DNA of 64,000 nucleotides from Candidatus Jettenia sp. AMX2 (GTDB lineage: Bacteria; Planctomycetota; Brocadiia; Brocadiales; Brocadiaceae). Below, piece after piece: positions 9,381 through 17,239 of this stretch (position 1 is its first letter; each line of letters opens with the position of its first letter). A model generated the notes under the pieces. It saw nothing but the letters and a program-made list of their open reading frames with translations. It was not told the DNA's origin and made no database searches. The stretch covers positions 2,967,043 to 3,031,042 of the forward strand of contig CP129469.1 in the NCBI GenBank assembly GCA_030583665.1. Direction: 5' to 3'. Both the position numbers and the translations under genes were made by a program.

Positions 9381-10805
9381 GTGAATATACCAAAAGTAAC
9401 ACGTCAGTTCTTATCTGTGCATATTTTGTTGGGTTCTTTGACTATAGGAAGTATGCCACAATTTGCAGCAGCCGCGTGGTCTTCCAGTTCAAAAGGGAAT
9501 ACGGAAATTTGTACCGCAGCGGGCCAACAAAGCTCTCCGCTCATCGTGAGTGATGGTGCTGGTGGCGCTATTATTACCTGGGAAGATGCAAGGAATGTCC
9601 ATTTCGATATCTTTTCCCAGCGTATCGACACTCAGGGAAATACCTTGTGGGCAAAGGACGGGATTCCTGTCTGTACCGCTCCGGAGAACCAAACCCGGCC
9701 AAAGGTTATTAGCGATGGCAACGGTGGCGCTATTATAACCTGGCAGGATATACGAAATGGTTATAATAACTCCGACATTTATGCACAACGTATTGATGCT
9801 GCCGGCAAGCCTCAGTGGATAGAAAACGGCGTTCCGGTCTGTACGGCAGTGAATGCACAGAATAGCCCCTGTATTGCATCAGACGGTGAGGGAGGAGCCA
9901 TCATCATTTGGCAGGATTTCAGGACTAATTATGCAGACCTCTATGCCCAGCGTATTACAAAAGAAGGGGAAGTATTATGGAAAAAAAACGGTGACCTTGT
10001 GTGCGGTGCTTCCGGTGCGCAAAGCGCTCCTGTTGCAGTGGATGATGGTAAAGGCGGCGTTATTTTTGCGTGGCAGGATTTCAGGAGAAGTTTTGCCGAT
10101 ATCTATGCTCAGCGAATCGACAACAGTGGTAAGGTGTTATGGGAAAAAGGCGGTGTTCCCATCTGCACTGCATTAGGGCACGAAAGTTTTCAGGTTATTG
10201 TTGGTAATGGCAGTGAGGGTGCGACCATAGCCTGGATTGATACCCGCAATGGTAATAATGATATCTTTGCACAGCAGATAGATGGAAACGGGAATATCCG
10301 GTGGAAAGTTAACGGCATTCCGGTGTGTAAGAAACCGGGCAACCAGGACTATCCGGTAATAACTGATAACGGGGCGGGTGGCGTTATACTCTCGTGGTGG
10401 GATAAGAGAAGCGGTGCATATGGCATCTATGCACAACATATCGACCGTGATGGCAATGCCTTGTGGGCAGAAGACGGTCTTGCCATTTCTGCTGAAAAAG
10501 GTATTCAGAACAATGTAAATATTGTGAGTAACGGTACAGGTGGTGCTATCCTGACATGGAATGATAACCGGAAAGACCCGGCATTTGATGTCTATGTTCA
10601 GCAGATTGATAAAGACGGGCTTATGCAGTGGATCGGAAGCGGTGTTGCCTGCAGTACGGCACCCGATACACAATGTTTTCCTGTACTGGTAACTGATAGT
10701 GCCGGGGGTGTTATCATCGCATGGCAGGATGCACGCAACAGGGATAGAAGTTACTGGGATATTTATGCCCAAAGGATTAACAAAGAAGGCTCATTGGGAG
10801 AATAG
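9381..10805 (+). CDS. Secreted protein of eight tandem propeller-like repeats
   Basis: 474 residues from a GTG start with CAGGAG nine bases upstream. A signal peptide (about 1-33, ending AAAAW) is followed by eight repeats of about 54 residues. Each begins with a Cys-containing phrase such as VCTA, then GGAIITW, D-R, an aromatic, and QRID..G..LW. The repeats fill the mature protein, so a closed eight-bladed beta-propeller is likely. I do not recognise a named family or activity. The conserved Cys at each repeat start is unusual and could make inter-blade disulfides. It probably shares a transcript with the TPR gene upstream. Confidence 0.7.
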   Translation: MNIPKVTRQFLSVHILLGSLTIGSMPQFAAAAWSSSSKGNTEICTAAGQQSSPLIVSDGAGGAIITWEDARNVHFDIFSQRIDTQGNTLWAKDGIPVCTAPENQTRPKVISDGNGGAIITWQDIRNGYNNSDIYAQRIDAAGKPQWIENGVPVCTAVNAQNSPCIASDGEGGAIIIWQDFRTNYADLYAQRITKEGEVLWKKNGDLVCGASGAQSAPVAVDDGKGGVIFAWQDFRRSFADIYAQRIDNSGKVLWEKGGVPICTALGHESFQVIVGNGSEGATIAWIDTRNGNNDIFAQQIDGNGNIRWKVNGIPVCKKPGNQDYPVITDNGAGGVILSWWDKRSGAYGIYAQHIDRDGNALWAEDGLAISAEKGIQNNVNIVSNGTGGAILTWNDNRKDPAFDVYVQQIDKDGLMQWIGSGVACSTAPDTQCFPVLVTDSAGGVIIAWQDARNRDRSYWDIYAQRINKEGSLGE

Positions 10806-10847
10806 AACACAGAACCCTGAAAGGGTGAAATATTAAAAGTTCTTAAG

Positions 10848-10994
10848 GGGAGCATTCCCGATTTTTTGTAAAAAACAATTATGGGATAATAGTAACTCAA
10901 GCTTCCAGCTTGAGTTGCAAACAGCACAAGCAGGATGCTTGTGATACAATCACCTGTCTGCTTATAAAGGATTACAAAAATCGGGAATGCTCCC
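10848..10994. mobile_element. 147-bp MITE with 9-bp target duplication
   Basis: Terminal inverted repeats of about 23 bases (10848-10871 and 10972-10994, starting GGGAGCATTCCCG) differ by one T in a run. The element is flanked on both sides by GTTCTTAAG (10839-10847 and 10995-11003), a nine-base target duplication. Inside are two perfect small hairpins (10894-10916 and 10925-10943). It encodes nothing, so it is a miniature element mobilised in trans by a transposase not present here. Confidence 0.75.
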
Positions 10995-11046
10995 GTTCTT
11001 AAGTCCTTGATATTGGGTTGGTTTCCTATTTTACCTTGAAAATTAA

Positions 11047-11535
11047 GGCAGGGTGCAAAAGATCGCATCACGATATTGCCAGAGTCACTCAAGACACCGC
11101 TTCGTGAACACTTGGAAAAAGTCAAGGTAATCCATGAGAAAGACCTGTCTGAAGGCTGGGAGGGTGCGTCCAAATGCCCGGCGCGCTCGATTGGAAATAT
11201 CCCAATGCACCGAAGGAATGGCTCTGGCAACGGGTCTTACCGCAGGAAACCCGATGGAAGAACACGGTGGCCGGTGAAGAAGGGCGACATCATACCCACG
11301 AGACGATTCTTCAGCGGGCTGTCAAGGAAGCAATCCGCAAAGCGGGTGTTGTCTCAAGCACGCTGGTTGTCACACATTCCGTCACTCCTTTGCTACGCGC
11401 TTACTTGAGGCTGGTTATGATATTCGCACGATACAGGAACTTCTTGGCCACAAAGACGTCAGCACAACGATGGTCTACACCCATGTCTTGAACAAAGGTG
11501 GTCACGGTGTCCGAAGTCCCATTGATAGGTTGTAG
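11047..11535 (+). pseudogene. Integron-integrase (IntI-like) 3' fragment, two frameshifts
   Basis: Three reading frames joined in order give the C-terminal half of an integron tyrosine recombinase. The first has [21 protein letters not shown] frameshift near 11165-11175 leads to [12 protein letters not shown], the IntI-specific patch region. A second near 11355 leads to [26 protein letters not shown] and YTHVLNKGG, ending RSPIDRL. Catalytic Arg, His and Tyr positions survive, but the N-terminal half is missing and the frame is broken. It points the same way as the cassettes. That inverted layout is known for only a few integrons (Treponema denticola is one). Confidence 0.8.
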
Positions 11536-11570
11536 GTCGGTTTATACAGACTGTATAATCATTGTTAGGC
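11536..11570 (+). other. Probable attI / first cassette junction
   Basis: Just after the integrase stop the DNA reads GTTAGGC at 11564-11570, a perfect match to the integron core site GTTRRRY. Recombination would fall between G11564 and T11565. From here on the base composition rises sharply in GC compared with the host sequence. Confidence 0.65.
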
Positions 11571-11582
11571 CCATGGAACCAG

Positions 11583-12299
11583 ATGTTCGAACTTCTCGTA
11601 CTCTTTGTCGCAGCATTCGCCGCCGCAGCAATTTCCGGTGCTGCGGGATTTGGGGGAGCGCTCCTGCTTCTGCCGCTGCTCGTCGCAACCGTTGGCGTGA
11701 CACAGGCTGTTCCGTTGCTTACCATCGCGCAGCTAATCGGCAATCTCTCAAGGGCTGGATTCGGCTTCACACAGATTCACTGGAAACCGGTAGCGCTTTT
11801 CTTACTCGGGGCCATCCCTCTCAGCGCCTTGGGCGCCTTGTCATTCGTCCAGCTACCGAAGGATTTGGTCACACGCGCGATTGGTGCCGCCATCCTGATA
11901 TTCGTTGCGCTGAAGTATTTCGGTGTATTGAAGCTCAAGGGTGGCTCTACTCTGTTGGTGACGGGCGGAGGGGTGGTTGGATTCCTGTCGGGGGTGGTGG
12001 GCAGCGCAGGGCCTCTTGGCGCCGCTATCTTCCTGTCGCTTGGTTTGCCCCCGGTTGCCTACATCGCCAGCGAGGCCACGACCGCGCTCGCGATGCACGG
12101 CGTGAAGACAGTGGTCTACCAGCAATACATTGCCCTCGATCGGGAGTTTTGGTTTCTGGCTGCGCTGATGGGGGTCGCAATGATTCTTGGAACATGGTCA
12201 GCCAAGCGAGTCATTGAGCGCATGCATCGGGAAATGTTTCAGCGGTTCGTGGCTGTTCTGTTGGTCGCCATAGCCGGTTATATGGTGGTCCATGGGTAG
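11583..12299 (+). CDS. TauE/SafE-family membrane permease (integron cassette 1)
   Basis: 238 residues and almost entirely hydrophobic, with about eight transmembrane helices and the Gly-rich repeats of the TauE/SafE family (SGAAGFGGALLLLPLL near the start, FLSGVVGSAGPLGAAIF in the second half). Members export sulfite or sulfur-containing organic acids. This one could move any small anion. The ATG at 11583 lies 18 bases inside the cassette boundary with no clear ribosome site, as is common for cassettes. GC content and codon use are far higher than in the neighbours, which supports recent acquisition. Confidence 0.8.
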   Translation: MFELLVLFVAAFAAAAISGAAGFGGALLLLPLLVATVGVTQAVPLLTIAQLIGNLSRAGFGFTQIHWKPVALFLLGAIPLSALGALSFVQLPKDLVTRAIGAAILIFVALKYFGVLKLKGGSTLLVTGGGVVGFLSGVVGSAGPLGAAIFLSLGLPPVAYIASEATTALAMHGVKTVVYQQYIALDREFWFLAALMGVAMILGTWSAKRVIERMHREMFQRFVAVLLVAIAGYMVVHG

Positions 12300-12314
12300 C
12301 GGGCAGCACATTGG

Positions 12315-12386
12315 GCCTAACACGGCGCTGCACCGGACGCCAATTCCGCTGCGCTTCATTGCCGCCAGTGAGCTTGGACGTTGTGC
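12315..12386 (+). other. attC recombination site of cassette 1
   Basis: It begins with R'' GCCTAAC (12315-12321) and ends at GTTGTGC (12380-12386). If the cassette circularises, the G at 12380 joins TTAGGC at 11565-11570. This gives R' GTTAGGC, a perfect complement of R''. The interior is imperfectly palindromic, as attC sites are. Cassette 1 is therefore 11565-12380, 816 bases with one gene. Confidence 0.8.
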
Positions 12387-12404
12387 GTTACAGGAGAGAG
12401 AACA

Positions 12405-12806
12405 ATGCTCTTTGGGATTGCACTTAAGGCTCTGTCAGTATGGGCAGGCATTCTGATATTGGCCGTGCTTAACGGGGCGATTCGGGAGGCCATTCTCATC
12501 CCTAAGCTCGGTCCCGCAACTGGCCTTGTGTTGAGTGGTGTATGCCTGACGGCGCTTATCTTAGTCGTGGCTTACCTGTCGTCGCCTTGGTTTGGTGCTC
12601 GCCGCTCCGTTGAGTTCGTTGGAATCGGCCTTGGCTGGCTCGCACTTACGCTCGTCTTCGAATTCTCGCTTGGTCTGTGGCAAGGCAAGACCTGGCGGGT
12701 CATGTTTGAGGCATACACTTTCAAGGGTGGCAACATCTGGCCATTTGTTCTCCTGATTACAGCTCTAGCGCCATACCTTGCCGCTAAGGTCAGGGGTTTG
12801 GCGTAG
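12405..12806 (+). CDS. Small four-helix membrane protein (integron cassette 2)
   Basis: 133 residues with a good ribosome site (AGGAGAGAG) before the ATG. There are four predicted transmembrane segments (about 5-23, 38-58, 70-90 and 112-130), with polar residues in the loops (REAIL, QGKTWR). I do not recognise the family. It starts 24 bases after the attC crossover, is GC-rich like cassette 1 and is the only gene in its cassette. Small membrane proteins of unknown role are common integron cargo. Confidence 0.7.
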   Translation: MLFGIALKALSVWAGILILAVLNGAIREAILIPKLGPATGLVLSGVCLTALILVVAYLSSPWFGARRSVEFVGIGLGWLALTLVFEFSLGLWQGKTWRVMFEAYTFKGGNIWPFVLLITALAPYLAAKVRGLA

Positions 12807-12814
12807 ACTCGGCA

Positions 12815-12890
12815 GCCCCCAACGAACAGTTCAGCTACAGTTGACGCGCATAAAAGCTGCTCGCCTAAAACAAAGGTTGGACGTCTGAAA
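12815..12890 (+). other. Possible degenerate attC of cassette 2
   Basis: CCCCAAC at 12817-12823 pairs in part with GTTGGAC at 12876-12882. The right half, TTGGACGT, is nearly the same as the matching part of the first attC. R'' does not fully match the start of cassette 2 (GTTGTGC), with two of seven bases off, so the site may be degraded. Confidence 0.35.
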
Positions 12891-12981
12891 GCTGGACAGC
12901 ACCTTATTGACGGATTGGGCTTATGACCAGGAGACGTTCAGACCTTTTGGTGCTGGAGTGGATGTATCAAGGAGATTAACC

Positions 12982-13386
12982 ATGAGTTTGCACGATAAGC
13001 GAACCGGGCGCAGGGATCCGCCGTGGGTTGCCCTGTTTACCGGCATATTATCGTTGTTGTTCTGGCCGATCACCGTCCTTCTGGCTGATGAGCCCGCAGG
13101 CGGGAATGCCAACCCGCCTTTTTCAATCGACCTTTCCGTAGAACGCGTCGGCCATGCCAGCATTAATGGCATTGGCACCTCCCTTGCTTTCACGGAATAT
13201 TCTGCCGGCCTGAATTGGCAATTCCTGTTTTCCCGGGCAGAAAACAAGTTGACCGATTATGACATTAAAGACTCTGGGTCCTTTCTGTTCGATGGATGGA
13301 TTCAAATCAGAGGTTTCTTGCTTTTTGTAAAGGCTTGGAACTTTCGTACCCATGTAGAATACGATCTCAATTTCTTCGGAGAATAA
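12982..13386 (+). CDS. Exported protein of unknown function
   Basis: 134 residues from the ATG with AAGGAG nine bases upstream; an upstream TTG (12907) is possible but lacks such a site. A basic N-terminus and a hydrophobic segment (about 15-35) form a signal or anchor. The rest alternates polar and aromatic residues (LAFTEYSAGLNWQFLFS, YDIKDSGSFLFDGW), as in outer-membrane beta strands. The protein looks short for a complete barrel and may be a fragment. Base composition is intermediate between the GC-rich cassettes and the host. I recognise no family. Confidence 0.55.
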   Translation: MSLHDKRTGRRDPPWVALFTGILSLLFWPITVLLADEPAGGNANPPFSIDLSVERVGHASINGIGTSLAFTEYSAGLNWQFLFSRAENKLTDYDIKDSGSFLFDGWIQIRGFLLFVKAWNFRTHVEYDLNFFGE

Positions 13387-13515
13387 TGCCTTACCTTAAT
13401 CTCCGCATACAGGTCTGAGTAAACCTTTTGTCAAATTAAAGAAAACTTGTTAATAATATTGTTAGCCTGTAAATAGGAAATTGAATAAATCTCTAAAATA
13501 ATTTAAAATTCTTTT

Positions 13516-13695
13516 ATGATTATAGATACAATTCCACAATTAAAAAAATTATCCAATACAGAGAAACTTTTACTTATCAATGAGTTATGGGATTCTTTAT
13601 CCTTGCAAGAAGATACTTTACCGGTACCGGAAACTCACAAAAAAATATTGAAAGAAGAAAGAAACACACCTATATTACTAAACGATAGAGATTAA
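13516..13695 (+). CDS. Addiction-module antitoxin, orphan
   Basis: 59 residues, too short for most gene finders. It follows the pattern of the putative addiction-module antitoxin family (PF09720): a helical start QLKKLSNTEKLLLINELWDSL, then a short Glu-rich linker ending in LLNDRD. In this family a RelE-type toxin normally starts within a few bases. Here the next 136 bases carry none, only half of an attC-like site. It is probably a solitary antitoxin left after its toxin was lost. Confidence 0.6.
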   Translation: MIIDTIPQLKKLSNTEKLLLINELWDSLSLQEDTLPVPETHKKILKEERNTPILLNDRD

Positions 13696-13753
13696 TTGGA
13701 TGGTTGATGAAAACTTTGCCAGAGTTCATTTACAATAGATTATGAGTAAATAC

Positions 13754-13777
13754 GCATAACAATTAAAACCAGCGGAC
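13754..13777 (+). other. Half attC-like site
   Basis: GCATAAC (13754-13760) followed by CCAGCGGAC closely matches the left half of the attC-like site at 14319-14378 (CATAAC, then CCAGCGGAC at the same distance). No right half follows. It is a possible remnant of a cassette boundary between the orphan antitoxin and the next toxin-antitoxin pair. Confidence 0.35.
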
Positions 13778-13831
13778 AATTTACATAAAACAATAAATAT
13801 GATAACATTTTAAAAAAGGCGAGGTAAGACT

Positions 13832-14050
13832 ATGACTCAATTACTTAAAAAAGCCTTCAAGGAGGCGACAAAACTGCCTGTTGTCGAACAAAATGCCCTT
13901 GCAAAATGGCTGCTTGAAGAATTAGAGGCAGAGAAAAAATGGGAACTAATGTTCGCAGAATCGGAAGATGTCCTTGACAAACTTGCTGATGAAGCCCTTG
14001 CTGATCACAAAAAGGATAAAACGAGGCCACTGGACATTGACCTTTTATGA
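13832..14050 (+). CDS. Antitoxin of a RelE-like pair
   Basis: 72 acidic residues, mostly helical (KAFKEATKLPVVEQNALAKW, then SEDVLDKLADEALADHKK). This is the usual shape of small antitoxins that precede RelE-type toxins. A GGCGAGG ribosome site precedes the ATG. The stop overlaps the ATG of the toxin by four bases (ATGA), which couples their translation. The toxin is frameshifted, so this antitoxin may have no active target. Confidence 0.65.
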   Translation: MTQLLKKAFKEATKLPVVEQNALAKWLLEELEAEKKWELMFAESEDVLDKLADEALADHKKDKTRPLDIDLL

Positions 14051-14324
14051 ACTCAAGAACAGCGGAGCGTTTCTGGAGGTGCTATACAGAGCTGCCAGAT
14101 CGATCAAAAAGCAGGCAAGAAAGGCCTACAAACAGTTTCAGGAAGACCCATACTATCCGAGTTTACACTTCAAGCAAATCCATTCTACGCGTCCTATATA
14201 TTCGGTAAGAATTACAAAAGACTATAGAGCTGCAGGCATCATTCAGGGAGAAAATATCATTTGGTTCTGGATTGGCAATCATTCGGAATACGATAAGATA
14301 TTAAAACAATTGAGACATACATAA
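14047..14324 (+). pseudogene. RelE-like toxin broken in an A run
   Basis: From the ATG at 14047 the frame reads MNSRTAERFWRCYTELPDRS and then goes out of register. The +1-shifted frame continues KKQARKAYKQF, FKQIHSTRPIYSVRITKDY and ends with KQLRHT. Together they give a complete 92-residue RelE/ParE-fold toxin. The break is at 14106-14110, a run of five A where six would restore the frame. It is either a real inactivation or a homopolymer sequencing error. The antitoxin overlaps at the 5' end, and the attC-like site overlaps the stop. Confidence 0.75.
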
Positions 14325-14378
14325 CAAATCAATCCAGCGGACGGCAAAAAACGCCGCCGCTGATTTCAGACGTTATTT
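14319..14378 (+). other. attC-like site after the toxin-antitoxin pair
   Basis: R'' ACATAAC (14319-14325) and R' GTTATTT (14372-14378) complement at six of seven positions. Inner arms 14335-14345 and 14353-14362 pair perfectly except for one bulged A (14341), and AAATC/GATTT pairs outside them. A single extrahelical base in a 60-base hairpin is the attC signature. This suggests the toxin-antitoxin pair entered as an integron cassette although its GC content is host-like. Confidence 0.6.
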
Positions 14379-14401
14379 GCGACCCGATGTTGCATAATTG
14401 A

Positions 14402-14675
14402 TTGTATAACAAGAAGTATCACCTTGATTATACCAGATGTATTCCCATCAGTACTCTAGGGAGGCATGCTACCATTGCACAGATGATGGGGTGTGGAGTT
14501 AGATTTGTTGAAAAAGGGCATCGGCCAGGTGAAAATGTTTATGCAGCTTTGGGGCAGACCTATAGCGGTCGTTACCTTATTGTTTTTTTTTGTTTATAAA
14601 ACTGATAAACGTGCTTTGATATTATCAGCGCGAGATATGACAAAAACTGAAAGGAAATTATATGAAAAAGCGTAA
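14402..14675 (+). pseudogene. Toxin partner of CopG-type antitoxin, frameshifted
   Basis: The first frame gives [20 protein letters not shown] and RYLIVFF. The second continues [20 protein letters not shown] to RKLYEKA. This is the C-terminal two-thirds of the BrnT-like toxin commonly paired with CopG-family antitoxins. The frames would join if the T run at 14583-14591 had eight T rather than nine. The N-terminal part before about residue 32 does not resemble the family, so the 5' end may also be lost. The antitoxin starts inside its last codons. Confidence 0.65.
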
Positions 14676-14925
14676 AGGCTCAATATCTCAAGCAACATCT
14701 TACAAAGAAACCGGCGAGTTTTGGGATACACATGATTTAGCGGATTTTTGGGATAAAACTAAGGAGGCATCTTTTGAAATTGCTATAGAATCTGAGGTTA
14801 CTTATTATGCTGTTGATAAAATACTTTCCGAAAAGATTCAGGCTATCGCTCAAAAACGTGGAGTTACAGCTGACACTTTAGTTAATCTCTGGGTTCAGGA
14901 AAAACTACAAGAACAAAAGACATAA
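14662..14925 (+). CDS. CopG-family antitoxin
   Basis: 87 residues. The N-terminal segment GEFWDTHDLADFWDKTKEAS is the hallmark of the CopG_antitoxin family (PF12441), which binds the toxin. The C-terminal part (VDKILSEKIQAIAQKRGVTA) is a ribbon-helix-helix DNA-binding domain for autoregulation. It overlaps the end of the broken toxin gene by 14 bases, the standard toxin-first order of this family. It appears intact. Confidence 0.75.
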   Translation: MKKRKGSISQATSYKETGEFWDTHDLADFWDKTKEASFEIAIESEVTYYAVDKILSEKIQAIAQKRGVTADTLVNLWVQEKLQEQKT

Positions 14926-14960
14926 GAGTAAGAAGACATTTATTTAGTTTATAACGTTTT

Positions 14961-15212
14961 TCATTTTCTATTCTCAATCTCTTCGAAGTCTCTTACCTTC
15001 TTCTCCCTGTTTCTCTCTCCGGTACCATTTTGTAACTCAAAAGCTGATGCCCCATTTTCAAATAATATCTTCTGCCAGCGATAAAACACGGAAGGATGAA
15101 GACCGTATTCATCACAGAGATCTGATACCGGTACCTGATCAACAAAATGACGACGCAACATCTTCACTTTCTCCTGACTTGAATAACTCTTTCGTTGTTT
15201 TTTCATATACAT
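14961..15212 (-). pseudogene. Transposase orfA remnant
   Basis: 83 residues with a GGAGG ribosome site six bases before the ATG. KSYSSQEKVKMLRRHF and LHPSVFYRWQKILFENGA form the helix-turn-helix typical of orfA of IS3-like elements. The usual C-terminal leucine-zipper half is replaced by about 20 unrelated residues, and no orfB follows. It marks the right edge of the accessory island that begins at the MITE. Confidence 0.65.
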
Positions 15213-15489
15213 TTCCTCCCCTTTTTCAATCTTAGTTATACTAACATTATATGCTATCTTTTTTTGAGGAAATTCCCAATTCCGTCTGAAGCAAAACATG
15301 TGCAATCTTAAAGAGCAAAGCATATCAAAAAATGATCAAGACAGGCAGGGATTAAAAATCCTTGTCTGCCTTGAAAAATGCTGGTAGAATAGAGCGCTTC
15401 AAAAGCTATCAAAACACATAATTTTTTGCACTCTTCCGACTCGTTCGGCTTAGGTAAAATATTTTCTGAATTTTGTATTGGGAAGTAAG

Positions 15490-15948
15490 ATGACGAAAAG
15501 GCCTTCATGGGACGAATATTTTCTGAGGATTACGAAAGAAGTCGCCCAACGGTCTACTTGTTTGCGCAGGAAGGTGGGAGCTATTCTGGTGAAGGACAAG
15601 CATATTCTGACAACAGGGTATAACGGTGCCCCCAGCGGAATGCAGCATTGTCTGGAAATCGGATGTCTCCGGGAACAGTTAAAGGTGCCGCCCGGGGAAC
15701 GCCATGAATTATGCCGGGGACTCCATGCCGAAATGAACGCCATTATCCAGGCTGCAAATTACAGCACGACAATCTCCGGGGCAACCTTGTACAGTACAAC
15801 ATATCCATGCTCACTGTGCGCCAGAATGCTGGTTAACGCAGGAATAAAACGTATTGTGACCCTTACGGATTATCCGGACCCTTTTGCGAAAGAGATATTT
15901 TCAATGGCAAATATTGATGTGGAGATTATCAAGCTGGAAGATGGGTAA
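15490..15948 (+). CDS. dCMP deaminase / ComEB-like
   Basis: 152 residues. The zinc site is HAEMNAI (H79, E81) with PCSLC (C107, C110), and the NGAPSG loop and Cys24 agree with the dCMP-deaminase/ComEB family. It converts dCMP to dUMP for thymidylate synthesis. I chose the ATG at 15490; a TTG twelve bases upstream is in frame but less likely. It stands alone, with a GGGAAG possible ribosome site. Confidence 0.85.
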   Translation: MTKRPSWDEYFLRITKEVAQRSTCLRRKVGAILVKDKHILTTGYNGAPSGMQHCLEIGCLREQLKVPPGERHELCRGLHAEMNAIIQAANYSTTISGATLYSTTYPCSLCARMLVNAGIKRIVTLTDYPDPFAKEIFSMANIDVEIIKLEDG

Positions 15949-16062
15949 CAATAACCAATAAAAGGTTTTTCGCTGGTTACTGTTTTTTGTTCTGTGCTTA
16001 ATCCGGAAAGGGTGAAATGGTTATAGTATCCGGCCATGTACGGTGAAAGGAGGGAAAAGGAA

Positions 16063-17130
16063 ATGCAGACAATAAAAATTATTGCGATTGGTTGTTTACT
16101 GGCTTTCGGTAGTATCAGTAACATGACATTGTCGTATACAGATGCAGGCGGCTTGATAGATATGGGGTATGGCAGCAGGGGTGGAAGCATGCTCTCCGAA
16201 TCAGCGCATTCGAAGGAACCTATCCAGCCAATACCAGTCAGTTTTGATTACGACAGGGCAAAGATAGAATTAGGGAAGAAACTGTTCTTCGAACCCAGAT
16301 TATCCAAATCCGGTTGGATAAGTTGTAATTCCTGTCATAATCTTTCGACAGGAGGCGTTGATAATTTACCTGGATCAATCGGGCATAAATGGGTGACAGG
16401 TACAATAAATGCGCCTACCGTACTTAATGCAAAATTCAATCTGGCACAATTTTGGGATGGGCGCGCAAAGGATTTAAAAGAGCAGGCAGGCGGTCCCTTA
16501 ACAAACCCTATAGAAATGGCTTCTACCCACGAAGTTGTTTTGGCCGTCTTACAGTCAATACCGGAATATGTGCAGTGGTTTACAGAGGTTTACGGAGATG
16601 GAGAAATTGACCTTAACCACATCACCGATGCAATTGCAGCGTTTGAAGAGACCTTGATCACACCAAATGCAAGATTTGATTTGTGGCTGAGAGGTTATGA
16701 TAAAATTTCCGGGTATGAAGAAGAAGGATATATGCTTTTTAAGAATAAAGGTTGTACTGATTGTCATAACGGTTTTGGTGCAGGAGGAAACTCTTTTCAG
16801 AAATTCGGAATTGTAAAACCGTACGGTAAAGACACCCATACCCTTGGCAGATACAACGTAACAAGAGACGAGAAGGATAAATATGTATTCAAAGTCCCAC
16901 TGTTAAGAAATATCGCCCTTACGGCTCCCTATTTTCATGATGGAAGTACATGGGGTCTGAGCGAGGCGGTTAAGATTATGGCAGAATGCCAACTTGGAGA
17001 AACGCTTACCGATGAGGAAACGGATAAGATTGTTGCATTTCTCCGGACCTTAACCGGCGATCAGCCCTCGATTATTATTCCAACCCTGCCGCCGTCAACT
17101 TCAACTACCCCGAAGCCAAACCAGAATTGA
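16063..17130 (+). CDS. Di-haem cytochrome c peroxidase, MauG family
   Basis: 355 residues from the ATG with AAAGGAGGG upstream; the ATG at 16036 lies before that site and is rejected. A signal peptide (about 1-26) is followed by two c-type haem motifs, CNSCH (88-92) and CTDCH (231-235), in the order and spacing of bacterial di-haem peroxidases. FFEPRLSKSGWISC and FKVPLLRNIALTAPYFHDG are family landmarks. It acts in the periplasm, reducing peroxide or oxidising a protein partner. The tail is Pro/Thr-rich. It converges with the P460-domain gene. Confidence 0.88.
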   Translation: MQTIKIIAIGCLLAFGSISNMTLSYTDAGGLIDMGYGSRGGSMLSESAHSKEPIQPIPVSFDYDRAKIELGKKLFFEPRLSKSGWISCNSCHNLSTGGVDNLPGSIGHKWVTGTINAPTVLNAKFNLAQFWDGRAKDLKEQAGGPLTNPIEMASTHEVVLAVLQSIPEYVQWFTEVYGDGEIDLNHITDAIAAFEETLITPNARFDLWLRGYDKISGYEEEGYMLFKNKGCTDCHNGFGAGGNSFQKFGIVKPYGKDTHTLGRYNVTRDEKDKYVFKVPLLRNIALTAPYFHDGSTWGLSEAVKIMAECQLGETLTDEETDKIVAFLRTLTGDQPSIIIPTLPPSTSTTPKPNQN

Positions 17131-17153
17131 TACTTATACTTACCAGAAGCCGG

Positions 17154-17197
17154 ATTTCCTCTGTTTCGGCGAAAGGTACCGCTGAAACAGAGGAAAT
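17154..17197. terminator. Hairpin between convergent genes
   Basis: Perfect 14-bp arms (17154-17167 and 17184-17197) with a 16-base loop lie between two convergent genes. There is no long T tract, so the position supports terminator function more than the sequence does. Confidence 0.5.
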
Positions 17198-17239
17198 AGT
17201 GTCATTTAAAAATACTTTCCGGCAGTTTCTGGCAAAACA

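Noticed and set aside
13387-13515. attC after the exported protein gene
   Set aside because: A GTTAGCC word is present, but there is no paired R'' and no hairpin.
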